64,000 nucleotides of DNA from Lichenostomus cassidix (taxonomy: Eukaryota; Chordata; Aves; Passeriformes; Meliphagidae), in NCBI GenBank assembly GCA_008360975.2, contig CM039202.1, forward strand, positions 4,722,128-4,786,127, in the 5' to 3' direction. The position numbers and the translations under genes are program-made. Positions 1 to 12,900 of the stretch are shown here, piece by piece (position 1 is the first letter of the stretch; each line of letters begins with the position of its first letter). The notes beneath the pieces are model-generated. The model was given only the letters and a program-made list of their open reading frames with translations. It was not told the DNA's origin and did not search any database.

Positions 1-1049
1 TCCATAAATCAGCAGATTCATGCAGCCAAAATGTGAGGTAGGAAATAGCTATGTGCACATACACATGCACAGAAGATGCTCTCCCGCCTGATATTTTTTC
101 CTTCCCTTTTAGCACATTTCTCTGTTCCTTATCTGTGTACTTTTCCTTAATTCATTTTTTTATTTTCTGTTGTACTTTGGTTAATTCCCAGTTTGCTCCT
201 ATCACAGCCTGGACTTTCACTCTAGAGTCAGTAGAGCAAGGGCTGGTTTTAATTTTTCAAGTCAGGACTTCTAAGTTGCTGTCAGCAACGTGATCTCGTC
301 TCTCCTCCCTTTTGTCCCATTCATCAGCTTCCTGGTTTGTTTTTGGTCACAGTGGCTCTCCCTGTTCCTCTCACCCAGCCCATATTCCAGAGCTGGTTCT
401 TATACATGACCTTGCCCCCTTGCTCCATTTTTTATCTTGATTAATAACTTCTTACACCACATGCTTTTGGGATCCACTTTGTGTAACTGCCTGACAGACT
501 GTTGGATTTTGCTCTGTTTTATCTCTCGGTTGTAACATTAAATTAACACAGCAAATAAAATCTTTGTGTGTTTCCCAAGGAAGACATGATTTATGTTTAT
601 TCCTAGCAGGGTACAGTTTCTGTTTGTTTTACCATATTTGTCTTAAGTCACTGTTTTCTTTTATCCCTTGATTGTGTTTTCTTCTTTAACTTACGTAGAA
701 TTCCATTGGGGATTCAGAAAACAGCAACTTCGCCCAAGAGCTTGTTAACAAACTCCTTGGCTGAACAGAGCTTTGTGTGCTGAAAAATGTATAGAGTTGC
801 ATCACTTGTGGCATCAGGGGATATTTGAGGAGATGAACATGGTCTGGAGTTACTGCCTGTTAGTTGTGGATGTTTATCCTTTCCCCTGTGTAACTCCCTT
901 CTCCCCAGCTGGGAGCTGGAGAACACAGGGAGTTATCAGGGGGTGGGTTGCATACACTGTCCAATTAGTAAGTGTAACTTTATTATTTCAATGTCATTTT
1001 ATTTCTCTATTTCAAATGTATATTACCATCTCCAAAGACAACACCAAGC

Positions 1050-1077
<28 letters not shown>
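1..1077 (+). other. GMCL1 intron, upstream part
   Basis: AT-rich sequence with no ORF resembling GMCL1. It ends in a 26-T run (1050-1075) that forms the polypyrimidine tract of the acceptor AG at 1076-1077. I see no other feature. Confidence 0.6.
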
Positions 1078-1080
<3 letters not shown>

Positions 1081-1147
1081 GGCTGTCCTCTGTTTACAAA
1101 CAGCAGTGGTTTGCCATGCTCAGAGCAGAACAAGACAATGATATTGG
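1078..1147 (+). CDS. GMCL1: GMCL1 exon (first in window)
   Basis: Encodes the stretch around WLSSVYKQQWFAMLRAEQD. It enters with two bases of a split codon and leaves with two bases (GG) that the next exon completes as glycine. The donor is GTAGGT at 1148. An internal ORF starting at 773 reads the wrong frame through it. Confidence 0.87.
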
Positions 1148-4100
1148 GTAGGTATGCTACAGGCTTTCCTTTATTTCTTTCTTAAATTAGAAACCTTCCT
1201 CTCATAAATACTGACATGATTAATTTTGGAGTTTACATTAAAAGGAGGGGGGAAGCATACTCCAGTGCTTTTAAATTGTTGCTCTCTGTGGAGCTCTGTT
1301 CCCTTGGGCTGGCTGGTCTTCCATCCTTCAACCAGTAGAACTCTGGAAAATTGGTGTAATGGGACCAGAGGGAAATGCTGGGTGGGGGACACATGTTCTG
1401 TATTTCCTTTGTGATGGTTAATGCTTCTCACTAGTACTTTGCCTGGAAATACATGTTGAGGCTGTCAAAAGGTAATTTATGAGCCTTCCATTTTAGGAAT
1501 ACTTCGGGACAGTACTGCAGATGGAGAAGCCTGCCCTGGCCCCTTCCCCCAGGCTGGGGGACAGGAGGCTGTGGGGAGCTGCAACTGCGTTGGTGAAGGA
1601 GGCAATCTGTCATTTTTTATCTGTCATTTTTTACCTTTACTCCTGCCCCTCCCACGCTGGCCTCCCAGCACCTAGCAGGGTTCTGCATCCTCTCACCTCC
1701 CTTGACCTCACTCCTTTCTAATTTCACTGCCTTTCCCCCTCAGTGTTACGTTCCGTAGCTCTCCACTGCCAGTGCTCCAGCTTTTCCCAGTAGATCTTCC
1801 TTCTCCACTGCTAAGACCCCGTTCTCTCCGTAATCCTCCAGTTCTATCTCTTTTGTCCCCTTCCTACACTGTGTGCTGCACTGTGCTGGCATTGCTTGCC
1901 AGTGAGAGAATTCCATGAGACCTCCGAGCATGTGAGTGTCATTTCTGTGCCCCCCAAAGGCTGGTGTGTGGCTATGCTTTGTGTGGCTGGTGCCTGTGAT
2001 GCTGAGCCTGTGCTTGGCCAGTTTGTATGTTTGATGTGTGTTACATGTGTGTGTGGCCATCAAACTGTTTCCCTTCCTTCTGCTTGCTCTTGGCCATGCT
2101 GCAGTGAGCCAGGTCCCTGATTTAACACCAAAACTATGGCAAAATGTAGCTGGAGAGTTGGTCCTGCCTTTGTCTTTTCTCCTGGTTCCTAGAGTGGTTT
2201 GTGGAGAAAAAAGGTCAGGTTAAAAAGCTGCCAGGTCAAGCAGCTGCAAAATGCCTGTCACCTCCCAAAACTAAACAGACTGACATGTTCCTTTCTCCCA
2301 TAGCTGTGTCACCCAGCAGGTTGTTGGGTTTTAATGAGAGCTTCACTGGGTGATCACAGGCTGAGAAGTGTGAGAACCACTGATCTGCTTTGAACCAGAG
2401 CCATGCAGGCTTTGGCAGTGTTGTTCAGTTACATATCTCCCATCTTCCCTTAAAGTGAGGAGTCAGTGTGCTTGGTGTGCTTCCCTGGCAGCAGCAGTTC
2501 AGGATTTTTGAGGAGGGGGGTTTGGCTGGATTGTCACTGAACAGCCAACAACTGCTCTTAAACGCATTACATTTCTGTCCTGAAACAGCCCCATGGCGTG
2601 GCTCCATGGCTTAATTATGTATTGCACAGAAAATACTTCTTCAATTACTTCCTTTTGATGTCATCATGTAATAGTGTAAAAAAACCCAAACTCTGGTGTG
2701 AAGAATAGCCAAGATCTTTGAAAATGTTGTTCTCTTCAGTAGCAGTCCTTTAGGAAAGAGTGGAGGTAAAGTACAGAATTGTGACTCTCATATTCAACTC
2801 TTGAAGATTAATTCTGGCTGGCTGTGTTTCTGATGCTGTTTTCTTGGGAAGGCTTTTGCAATGCTGCTGTGGCTGTATCTGAGAGTAGACAAGTGTTACC
2901 TCCTGGCTCGTGGGGAACCAGGGCTCACAGGGAAGTGAATCATCAAAATTCTGGTAAAAGACCCTGTATTTGCTAATTTTGATTTTTTGTTTTGGTAGTT
3001 CAGTGCAGTGGGAGCATTTGAATTGTCAACCACTGGATGTACATGCTTCTCGAAAAGCGAGCTCCCACAGAGCTGCAGTGAGGATGATGCGGATCATCCA
3101 GCTTGGAAAAGAGCAGCTTTCATATTCAGCTACAACTAAGGATTTCAATGGCTCTTGGAATGGGCAGAGTATTTTTCCACATTTTTTGCGCTTGTCTAGT
3201 TTTCTCTTTTGCAGTATGGGTTTATTATTTCTTTTAAGTCAGTGAAAACCAAAAGTCTCAGCCAGAGAACGTTGAGTTTAACAACAGCTTTCAGTTTGGC
3301 TCAATCTCTTAGTCTGGTGTCCATTGCCAAGGGCAGCGTTGCTGGCAATGGTAAGAACTGGTGAGATGTAGTGTTTCTCCTCAGTATCTCTCAGCTTTGG
3401 CCTTTACTAGTTTATAAACATAGTGATTCTGGTGGCATCCAGGTTACTGTTTGTGTAATAATAATGAACTGATTGTGTCTGGTGTTCTCTGGGGCTGTGG
3501 GGAAGAGATGGGGTGCCAGGCATGGGGTATTGCCCTGCAGTTGCAGCAGCTCAGCTCCACTGCCACTCATCCATTGCATGTGGTCTATGAGATCAGTGGG
3601 ATTCGAAGCCCTGTGGTGCCACCATGCAGGAGAGGCCTGTGGTTGATAAGCTGTGCCTTAGAAGGGCACATGTACAGCTGCTCCTTAGTGGTAGTGCAAA
3701 TGTTTTTGTCATTTGACCAACCTGTAGCTGCAGGAAAAGAATTCAGGTTTTATAAGCCCATGGTTTATCCAGCTCTGCTGCCCTTCCTCTCACACCTACT
3801 TCCATATCAGTATGAAACACTGTTCTGAAAAACTGTGTTCTCCCTTAGGGGTAAGGAAGCAGACTTGGGAATCAGATCAAGACATGAATCTGATTCCTCT
3901 GAGCTGAAGTAAGGCTCTATTTCCATATCCCACCTGGTGCAGGGCATAATTCTAACACTGCCAACATGGAAATGGCACTGCTTGGAAGTGTGTGATGTGG
4001 TTTATCTTGATTACTTTATAGAGAGGAAGAGAAGAAAGTGTTTCCCTTCTGCTTTGAGTTTGCATTTAAAAGGATTAAACATTTATTCATGCTAAAGAAC

Positions 4101-7100
4101 TGGAGAGTGTTTTTAACGTAACATGGGAGTTTGTTACTTTGAACTGTAGCTGCTCAAGGTTTACTTGTTGTCCTAAAGTGGATCACTTTTTTTAAAATTA
4201 AACATGTGTTTTGTGGCAGGAGCCAGACAGATCTTTCAAGTCCAGGACTGGAATCACTTCTGCTCTTAACAGTCTCTTTGGCAGTGTGTGAGAAGGAAGC
4301 AGAATAACTCTATTGTTCACTGTGTGGCAGCTGGTGGAAGTGGTTAAAGCTGAAATTCTGCATTGTCTGAGGCTGCTTGAGGGATGGAGAGGGAGGTGTT
4401 AATGTCAGTCTGAGCATTATGGACTAATGTTTGTGAAATTTGTCACTAATTAAACAGAAATAAATCCTGTATCACCATTACTGCATTTAGGTCAGCCACA
4501 GAACCAGTTCATCTGGAAGATGTGGAAAAGCACACAGGAGGTTCCTGGGTGAATTTGTTCATGTGTGATGAGCTTGTGTGCATAGCCTGTTCATAGAACC
4601 CTTCACCTGCCAGGATTGGTTTTTACAGAAATGAGAGAAAATACTTGGGCTGAGTTCATAAAAGCTTTAGCAGCAAGTTCCTGAGGAGTGTGAGCAGTAG
4701 GAGGAGAACAGATGCATCTTTTCTGGCTTGGAGGACATTGTTGGGTCTTGTGGGTTTGTAGTTTAACCTGCAGAGATTGATGTCACTGCGATTAATAAAG
4801 TTCACTGCTAGCTCTTGGCCTAGTGTAACTTGAACACTTTCTGGCAGTGGGAGTTGGGTTGATGATGTCGTGGTGTGTGAAGCAAAGTGAGTTACACACT
4901 TCTGGAGATTCAGGACTGATCTCACTCATGCTGGCTATGCAAGACTGTTCTACGTGTTGAGCTGCTGGGTGAAAGGAGCTGATGTTGGTGTGAGTTGACA
5001 CAACCGAGGGGCTGTGACAGCTCAGGAGCTCTGAATGGCTGTGGCACCTCGTGAGCACTGAGGGGAAGTGGGTTTTTTTAGCCAAGTTGTGTAACCAGCC
5101 CCTTGAGAAACCTCTCCCAGTGTCTCGTGGCTGCTGCTTCGCAGCACTGCTGTTGTGCAGAGCCCTGCAGCTGTGCCCCAGCACTTGTCTCTGGTTGTGC
5201 CTCAGAAGTCAGCCTGCTGTGTTTAAAAACACCTGGGTTTCTACAAGGCTGGGAGAATGTATTTCATTGCAACAGCTATTATTTTGTTATCTGGAAAAGT
5301 TTCGTAAAAGAAGTCCTGCCTAACTGAGGTGTCACAACCTAGTTTGTATTGGAGTTTTGTAGTGTAGGTGGATGTTTATGGTATAATTTGGGATGGAAGA
5401 GACTCTGAGAGCTCATCTAGTCACACATCTGATAAAAGAAGGGTCGGTTGTGGGTCCCTTCCAACTCAGGGTATTCCACGGTCTTGTGGTCAGACAGTTT
5501 TACTCCAGTCTGTTCATCTTCCCCGCATTAAGGTATCATACGAAGCTGTTGAAGTGTCCTTAAAGATATTGTTTTGGGGTTTTTTCAGGCCTCAAGAAAT
5601 CAATAAAGAGGAACTGGAAGGAAACAGCATGAGGTGTGGTCGCAAACTGGCAAAGGACGGTGATGTAAGTGTGGCACGTGGCAAACTGCAGAGCTGGCAT
5701 GGCTGAGTCAGGTCAGGCATTTCCAAATCATATAGATCCTCATTGTCAAACTGAATCCAAAAGATGTCATGGAGAAAGATACAATTTTTTTATCCCTAGA
5801 AGGATGGAAGCAATTGTTGTCTCAGCACAGAGTAAGAAACAGGTGTTTCATTGTTCTCTTGTGCTGCAAAAACTGTTAGTTTTCATTTGAGACTTGGAAA
5901 ATCTAGGCAGTTAAATAGAGCCCTATCAGGGATGTCTTTTTCTTTTTAGCAGGAAAAGGAAGTTCTCTAGATAAGATTTGTAATATTCAGAGCCAGGGCC
6001 CCTCTGTGTCTTTAGGTAACAAGTCTTGTAAAATAAATAGAGAACATGAATTTTTCCCACTGAAGTCACATAAGCTAAGGCAGTTGACCCCAAGGAGTGC
6101 TTTGAACATGGCTGGGACTCACAGATCAGCCCCGTTACCCAGTGCTGAGTATTTGATACCCACTTGTGTGACATGTGTTCTGTCTGTCTGGGAGGCAGCT
6201 GACAGTCAGCTGCTCTCACGCAGTCACCTAGTACGGTTTGCTCCTACCAAGTTCTCTATTTCAGACAGATGTTGGCAGGGATGTTGGCACTGAACCCCCA
6301 CTCTCCATAGTCCAGAACCCCATTCCCAGGACTGACCAGCTGGAGCTCACGTGGCACCCCTGGTCTGTGTCACAGCTCACCCTCAGGCTGCTTTCTCTGG
6401 TGTCCCCTCTGTCCTGCAGTACTGCTGGCGCTGGACTGGCTTCAACTTTGGCTTGGACCTGCTGGTCACCTACACCAACCGTTACATCATCTTCAAGCGG
6501 AACACGCTGAACCAGCCATGCAGTGGCTCGGTGAGCCTGCAGCCACGCCGCAGCATTGCCTTCAGGTGCCGCACCCAGCGGGGCTTGGGGGCTGGCTTAA
6601 TGCTGCCAGCCCTGTTTGCCTTAAATTTTGTTGCCACCAAGTCAATTATATTTAAAAATGTTACCCCGTCTCCTTGGGAGAAACTCCTTGTGCTGAAAAA
6701 ATAACAGGAGATTGAAGTGATTTCATTGTTCTGTCCCCAGGTTACGCCTGGCATCATTCGATAGCAGTGGGAAGATGATTTGCAGCAGGACAACAGGCTA
6801 TCAGATCCTGACCCTGGAGAAGGATCAGGTATATCTGTGGGGTTTTGGGCTGTTGAACTTCAATGGTGGAGTTCAAGGCATGAAAAAAATGCTGAGAAGT
6901 TACCAATGCTTTTGAAGGGGAGTTGCTTCTTCTTCTTGTCATGCTTATGTGGAATCTCAGGCATTCCTGTTGGAGGTAGAGGGTAATTAAGCTAATCTGT
7001 GAAGTGGAACTAGAGTAGGGTAGTGTGGGTTTCATTAGTGTTGATAATATGAAATTAGTTCCCATATTAGTAAAATTAGTGCCTGTGGTGCTGCTGTCTG

Positions 7101-8058
7101 CTGCCAGTGTCATGTTCTGCTGCTCTCCCAGCCCTCCAGCACTGCTGACATCACCTCTCTGCATAATCCGTCCATCAGACTCCTTATTTAGAGGCAAATG
7201 TGGAGTTTGAAGACTCTTGTAAGTTGAGGAGTTAAAAGAATGTCTACATGTTGTTTAAGGGTTGAATTTATTACTCTTCTAAATGAATTGATAAAAGCCG
7301 CAGAAAGGAGTGGAGTTTTCTTAGAGTATGTGCCCCTTTCCACCCATTGCTGACGGCAGGATTTAGTGAGGTGTGTGCAGGACTTGTTAATCAAGTTTCT
7401 CAAATCCCTGCCAGCAGTGCTGCAAAGGTGGTGAGAACACAGAAAACCTCTTCTTGTCCGTGCCATCCCTGCTGGAGGGTGACGTTTCAGTTTCGAAGTT
7501 TCAATTGTTTTGCATCCTCACTAGGGTGAAGTTTCAGTTTTGCTGCCCCAAAACCCTAGAGTGGAACCAAAAAATTCCTACCCCCAAACAGAAATTTGTC
7601 TTAAACTGTTGGGAATGCCTGGTTGGTGAAATCTCCTAAAAATGAAAACTCTCCCTTCCTCCCCAGCATGTTGGAGGGGAAATTTGCTCAAGCATTTCCT
7701 GTGGTTGTTCCCTGTGCTGCAGAGAACTGGGAGCTCTGGGGTGGGGGCTGTGGGCAGGTTGAGAATGTGTCAGTGTTTTAAGCTTGAGGTGAAGGTGAAC
7801 TGTCTTTGCTTTATTTTTTTCATATTCTGATTTTAATCCATAGTCATTAAAATGTGCAGAATGACTATTTTATCAGTCTTGTTCTTTGTGGTCACCCATC
7901 ACCATGCAAATGTGCCTTGTGTGCCTCAGGAGCAGATAGTGATGAATTTGGACAGCAGACTCCTGACGTTCCCCCTCTACATCTGCTGCAACTTCCTGTA
8001 CACATCACCAGAGAAGAGGACAGACAGCGAGGCACAACTGGATCATTTGGAACCCTGA
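1078..8058 (+). CDS. GMCL1: GMCL1, germ cell-less-like BTB protein, C-terminal five exons (5' part outside window)
   Basis: Five exons join in frame: 1078-1147, 5589-5664, 6420-6565, 6741-6828 and 7930-8058. They encode about 169 C-terminal residues ending at TGA 8056-8058. The translation contains QQWFAMLRAEQD, PQEINKEELEGNSMRCGRK, YCWRWTGFNFG and PLYICCNFLY, which I recognise as the C-terminal domain of germ cell-less/GMCL1. Family knowledge: GMCL1 has N-terminal BTB and BACK domains, lies at the nuclear envelope, and acts as a CUL3 substrate adaptor. The BTB/BACK exons are not in the window, so they must lie upstream of base 1. All junctions are GT-AG and phases agree. The gene converges on HK2. 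Recognition is from memory, but exact exon joining supports it strongly. Confidence 0.87.
1148..5588 (+). other. GMCL1 intron, 4.4 kb
   Basis: Mostly unique AT-rich sequence without a convincing exon on either strand. Short ORFs here have no recognisable protein content. A CR1-like fragment lies near 5379-5502. Confidence 0.5.
5379..5502. repeat. Degenerate CR1-like fragment, possibly inverted
   Basis: TTTGGGATGGAAGAGACTCT resembles the antisense start of an avian CR1 tail. About 60 bases later GGGTCCCTTCCAACTCAGGG resembles the sense 3' end. Two opposing CR1 ends may abut here. The match is short and by eye. Confidence 0.35.
5589..5664 (+). CDS. GMCL1: GMCL1 exon, PQEINKEELEG segment
   Basis: Acceptor TTTTTTCAG ends at 5588 and donor GTAAGT starts at 5665. 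The first base completes a glycine codon from the previous exon. The exon then reads PQEINKEELEGNSMRCGRK and ends in phase 0 after KDGD. This charged linker precedes the tryptophan-rich C-terminal fold. Confidence 0.87.
6420..6565 (+). CDS. GMCL1: GMCL1 exon, YCWRWTGFNFG segment
   Basis: Acceptor CCTGCAG ends at 6419. The exon reads YCWRWTGFNFGLDLLVTYTN through RRSIAF and ends with AG of a split arginine codon before GTGCCG, a non-optimal donor. The WRWTGFNFG core is highly characteristic of the germ cell-less C-terminal domain. Confidence 0.88.
6741..6828 (+). CDS. GMCL1: GMCL1 exon, RLASFDSSGK segment
   Basis: Acceptor TCCCCAG ends at 6740. The exon completes the split arginine, reads LRLASFDSSGKMICSRTTGY and ends in phase 0 after EKDQ. 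The donor is GTATAT. Confidence 0.87.
7930..8058 (+). CDS. GMCL1: GMCL1 last coding exon
   Basis: Acceptor CCTCAG ends at 7929. The exon reads EQIVMNLDSRLLTFPLYICC and NFLYTSPEKR, then a short divergent tail ending DHLEP and TGA at 8056-8058. Confidence 0.87.
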   Translation, partial: EQIVMNLDSRLLTFPLYICCNFLYTSPEKRTDSEAQLDHLEP

Positions 8059-9220
8059 GACTTCCTGGGGGTCTGTGGCAGCCCCTCTCCCACCCTGGAT
8101 GCTGCTCCAAGCTCAGACAAGCAGGCCTTACACTGTAGCAACATCACTGGCTTTAGTGCTCTCCTATGCACCTCTGAAGAGAGGATCAGACATTAGATAG
8201 GTCAAAATCAGCTACCCTTTTTTTTTTATTATTTTTTATTTCTGTTCTGCATTGTCAGGCAGTAGCCATTCCATGTTTGAGAAGTGTTATACTCGGGCTT
8301 TTCTGGGTGAAAACTGAGCCAAATTGGAAATAGGGAATTTGTGTGGATCACAGTTGTGTGGGTTTTGTTAGTGTGGGTTTTGGTTGTATTATTTGTTGGA
8401 TTTTTTAATAATTGACCTGTAAATACCAGACCCATATTTTGCTTATTTTCCTGGTCCTTTTCCATTAGGGCCAAATAATCTCTGTAAATGTGGCCTCTCA
8501 CCTTTGATTATTTAACTGCCCAGCCTTTCCCACCTGCTGGGTTTAAGTCTTTTTTGCAGCTCACACACACACATTTCATTCTTGGTCTTGTTTTAACACT
8601 GCAGCCAATAATTCTCTGTCTTTTACCAGGTTAATTTACTAACAATTAACAAGGATGTTCTTAAGTAAATTTTTTTCCATGTGCAGCAAATACTCCAGTG
8701 TCTTCACCATCACTTGAGTCCCCTCAGCAGCAGCTCTCAGCTGGAGTTCTGCTGAGTGCTCATTCTGCTCACGCAAACCAAATACCAGTTTTTAAACATT
8801 TTTTGTGGCTTGTTTTAGCTGTTACCTTGGGAATACATCCCGTGTTATCTCAGGAACTTGTGACTTTTGAGTGCCTTTTGAGTTGTATGTGTAACACCAC
8901 CTTCACATCAGTTCAGCAAGGTCACGGGATCCAAAGGCAGAGTGGGGAAGAAGGGATTCCTCTCCAGTTGGTTTGATGGATGAGTCGTGTCATGGTACTC
9001 TGTTCAGTCTTTGTTGGGTTTTATGTTTGTCTCTTACAATTTTGAATTCTTACAGCAGGATTTTTTGATTCAAAGTGGGAATTTTTGCCTCATTAGCCTA
9101 TTTTTTTATGTCAGAAAAATATAAAACTATTTGTACTTTATAACAAGGATAAAAATATGTTGGGCAAGATAGAAAAACATGGCAATTTGTCATTAAATTA
9201 TTTCAAGTGGAATACTTGCC
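8059..9220 (+). other. GMCL1: Putative GMCL1 3' UTR
   Basis: AT-rich tail after the stop with no coding content. It contains a T-rich run (8218-8241). An ATTAAA variant signal at 9192-9197 is followed by GT-rich sequence (about 9218-9235), so cleavage near 9215-9220 is plausible. An AATAAA at about 10064 could extend the transcript into HK2 antisense territory. Confidence 0.45.
9192..9197 (+). terminator. Candidate GMCL1 polyadenylation signal ATTAAA
   Basis: Common variant hexamer about 1.1 kb after the GMCL1 stop, followed within 20-40 bases by a TGTGTCTGTT-type element. Confidence 0.4.
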
Positions 9221-9905
9221 TGTGTCTGTTCTTTCCTGCTGGGAATAGCTGAACCCTATGGATTCAGCCCCTGTGTGTGATCTTGTGTTGTGTCACAGCT
9301 GTGGCAGCAGAGAGCAGAAGCATTTTAAGGTGTTAAGCTGCTTCAGCATCAAATTTATTTATTGAATCAATTCTATTTAGATACTTAACTCTGGTTTTAA
9401 TTAGAAGTATGAACTCCTTAAAATTGATTTAGTGGAAATTGATTCAGTAGAAAGCCACAGGGGCTGCTGGTTAATGGCAGAGGGAACAGGTTCATCAAAT
9501 CCTGGTGGTTTTTAACAGCAGGTTCAAGTCGGAGCTGTGAGGGTGGGCTGAGCTGCACAGGGCTTTGCACCCCTGCCAGGGCCCAACCCTGCTCTTCCCT
9601 CTGGATCCCAGAGCCCCCCACTGCTCTGGACATGGGGCCCTGCTGCTGGGACCCACCCAGTGTCACAAGGACATGGGATGTGGAGCAGAAAATGAATCTT
9701 GGTCTTTTTTTCCAGGCAACAACCTGTTCCCTGGATCCCTGGGTGTCCTGGATCTCCCTGCACCCTCCCGGCTTTGGGGGCACTGTCAGTGCAAGGAAAC
9801 AACCCCCTTCCCTGCTGTGTCCCTCTTCCCAGGGGCCAGGATCAGGGATTGGTGAGGGGGTGAGGGGAGCACAGAAGCCGAAACACATGACAATGACCCC
9901 AGAAA
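9221..9905. other. Short convergent intergenic region GMCL1/HK2
   Basis: About 0.7 kb between the predicted polyadenylation sites of two converging genes. I see no gene or repeat in it. Confidence 0.4.
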
Positions 9906-12900
9906 TGGATGGTGGTTTCTCTTTCCTTTATTGTCACCGAGTAGGAGCAGCAGTGGTGGCCGAGGGGAGCTGAGCAGTACAACACCACACTCAGGAAAAC
10001 TGTATGAAAAGTACAAAAATAAGGAAGCCTATATATAATATCATTGCAGTCAATTGCTAAAAATAAATATTGTAAACACCAAAGAACAACATCAGGTGAA
10101 TCTACAGCACTCATTTCTGCCAGCAGCCACACAGTCTTTGGCTTTATGACTCCCCTGCCCATACGGAGCCAGCACCCACATCAAGATGCATTTTCTTTGC
10201 TTGAGGCCAGAAAGATTTCAGACTGGTCAGGGATGTCACAAGGGAAAGAATTTCCCTGTCTCTAAATTGCCTTGAGAACAGGAATTGCCTCTTTTTGCCT
10301 TCAGTGCCCATTTTTCTACCAGAACAAGCAAATCATCAGCCCAAAGCAGGCATTTTCCTTGTCTGGAGGGGAGGGATTGTGGCAAGGGCTCCCCCATTCT
10401 AGTTTACTTTGTTGTTATCTTGTGCCTCACAACCCTTGCATGGTGCATTTTGCCACCATTTTACACCTCTCTCCTCACATGCACTTGGACCTTTCACCCC
10501 CTTATCTTTCTGACAGCCAGATGGGTTTGGATTGCCTGATAAGGGAGAGCAGGCACCAAGTTATCTCAGGTCAAACTGCATCCGAGCTGCTGCCAGGCTA
10601 GAGATCTGTGCCCCAGTGATACCCTTGTAGCCCTCGGGTCACTGAGCACGAGCTGCTCCTTCCCGGCCTTGGACTCCAAGAAGGGAAGAGGCAACTTCTG
10701 CTCAAAAGGCTCAGTATTTGCTGATTGTGTTTATATGTATCTACATATATATTCAAAACACAATAAAATCCGGTCCAAAGTACCAACGAGGAGAGAATTG
10801 CTAGGGAGCAAAGGCCAGAGACTCTGTTCCCTGCTCCCTGCGTGGCTGGCAAACATCTCAGAACCCCGGGAGCACAAAGAAAATGCATCCAAATAGGAAC
10901 AACCAAGCAAAACAAAACCATCCTAAATCCACAAAGCAGCGCTTCTTCCTGCAGGGAAGAGACAGACTGGACAAGTCAGGCTGAGCAGTCTATCTATCTG
11001 TCCCTACAGATAATCATTTGATCTTCCCTTCATATCAATAATTATAATTTAATCTTCCCTTCTTCATTTTAAACACATTCACAGAACATCCCATGGCAAC
11101 ATTTTGGCGTGAGGTTCCAGTCCCAGCCGTCACAATCAGACTGTACATCATACACCTCCAATGCTCGTCCCCTTGGGGACAACAAGGAGCACAAACTCCT
11201 CCAGGTGTTCCCCAAAAACTCTCCCTGCAGCCCCAGGGAGGGTGGATCTGCACTCACAGGTAACACAGGTGTCTCGTAATGCTTCGAGTACTGCTTTTAA
11301 CTGGGAACATTCCAGACTCTGCTCGATTCTGAGTCAAAGCAAAAGCTTTCCAGCACTGTGGGAACCTGGGCTATCCAGGTGGTTTTCCAGGTGTGTATCC
11401 CTCTGACCAAGCCCAGGTAAGCTCAGGGTGATCCTTCCCCACTCCTGTAAAGCTACAGCCCCTCCTTCACCCCCAGACAGGTGAGGGAATGTGGTGACCC
11501 TGCTCCAAGCCAGGAACTCAGCTCCCCAGTTTCCCTCTCACCTTGTCAGTCACCTGCCCCAACAGAGCCTGAATCAAAAGCAGGGCTGCTCAGATCCCAA
11601 TCCTTCCCATCCTGCCCCCAAAACTACTGTTGTATAAAATTTCGCTCACTAACTGATGGAAACACTACGGATTTCAGAAGGTGTACAGCTGGCTAAGAGT
11701 AGAAACAGCCACTAATGCAATTCTGCAGAGTACAGCAGCTAAAAACATTTCTGTTTCAATTTTTCAGCAGGCAAAATGCTGGTTTTCTGAGGAAAAAAAT
11801 CACACAAAACTGCTTGGTACCAGATTAGAGGATTGCTGTATCATCCTTCAAAGATTTATTTGATAGTTTCCAAAACTTCCACTAAAGTTGGCTTCTTACA
11901 TCATTTCTATACACAGGTTTTATTTGTTATAATTGTCTTGAGGCTTATAAAAAAATAAGCATTTAAAATGCCCAAAAGAGTAATTTTGCTTTAAAATTGT
12001 GCTACTGAAATTGACCCCCAACACAGAAGAGAGACTTTTGGTAATGAGGTTACCCCAAGCAGTATAAAAATATACATAAAAATAGACAAAAACTCTATTC
12101 TCCAATCTGAAGGGCTGTTTGTGGGGATTATTAGTTGTTTGGGGTTTTTTTGTACATCACAGAAATCTCATTAACTTTTGCTAAATATTTACAGAAACCC
12201 CCCCCACCCTCTGTCTGCCTCTGTTCCCCGAGGCAGAGACCTGCAGCTTTTAGTTCATTCAGTTTTTTGTTGGCAAAAATTGATCCCTGCATTTGACCAT
12301 GGTACAGAAGTGATGCTGCGGGTACAAGTGGCCCTGAGGATGCTCACAGACAGCCCTGAGGATGCCAAATGGGAATGAAGTGCCACCAGTTGATGTCACC
12401 TCACCAAAGAGATGAGCTTGGCTTTGCTGGTGCCAGCACTAGACCAGGATGGTGACATGAGGCTGAGAGCACTGCAGAGCCCTGGGTTATGTCACCCACC
12501 CACCTTCCAGAACACAGCTGGGGAGGATGGGGACAAAATAAAACCTCTCCTAGGGTTAAACCCAGCCTAAACCCGACAGCATCACCGCACGGCCCTGCTG
12601 CTCCTGCACGCCGCGTCCCTGGCTTTCTGCTTTCCCTTTTGTCCTGCTGATAAAGTCAGAATGCCCAAACCTCTTGCACAACTGTCCTCAGGAATTTGGG
12701 TCTCCTTCTCCAGTCCACCCCAAGAAAATTTTAAATTAAAAAAAAATTACACAACCAAAAGAAAAAGAAAAAATAATTACTCTGTACTCTTCTTCAACAA
12801 CATGAAAAGGTGACGTTAAAACTAAGTGATACAACCCCCCAGAGACTATGTACATAAAAAGACATCAGATCTCTTCAAACATAAATATACAGTGTATAAA

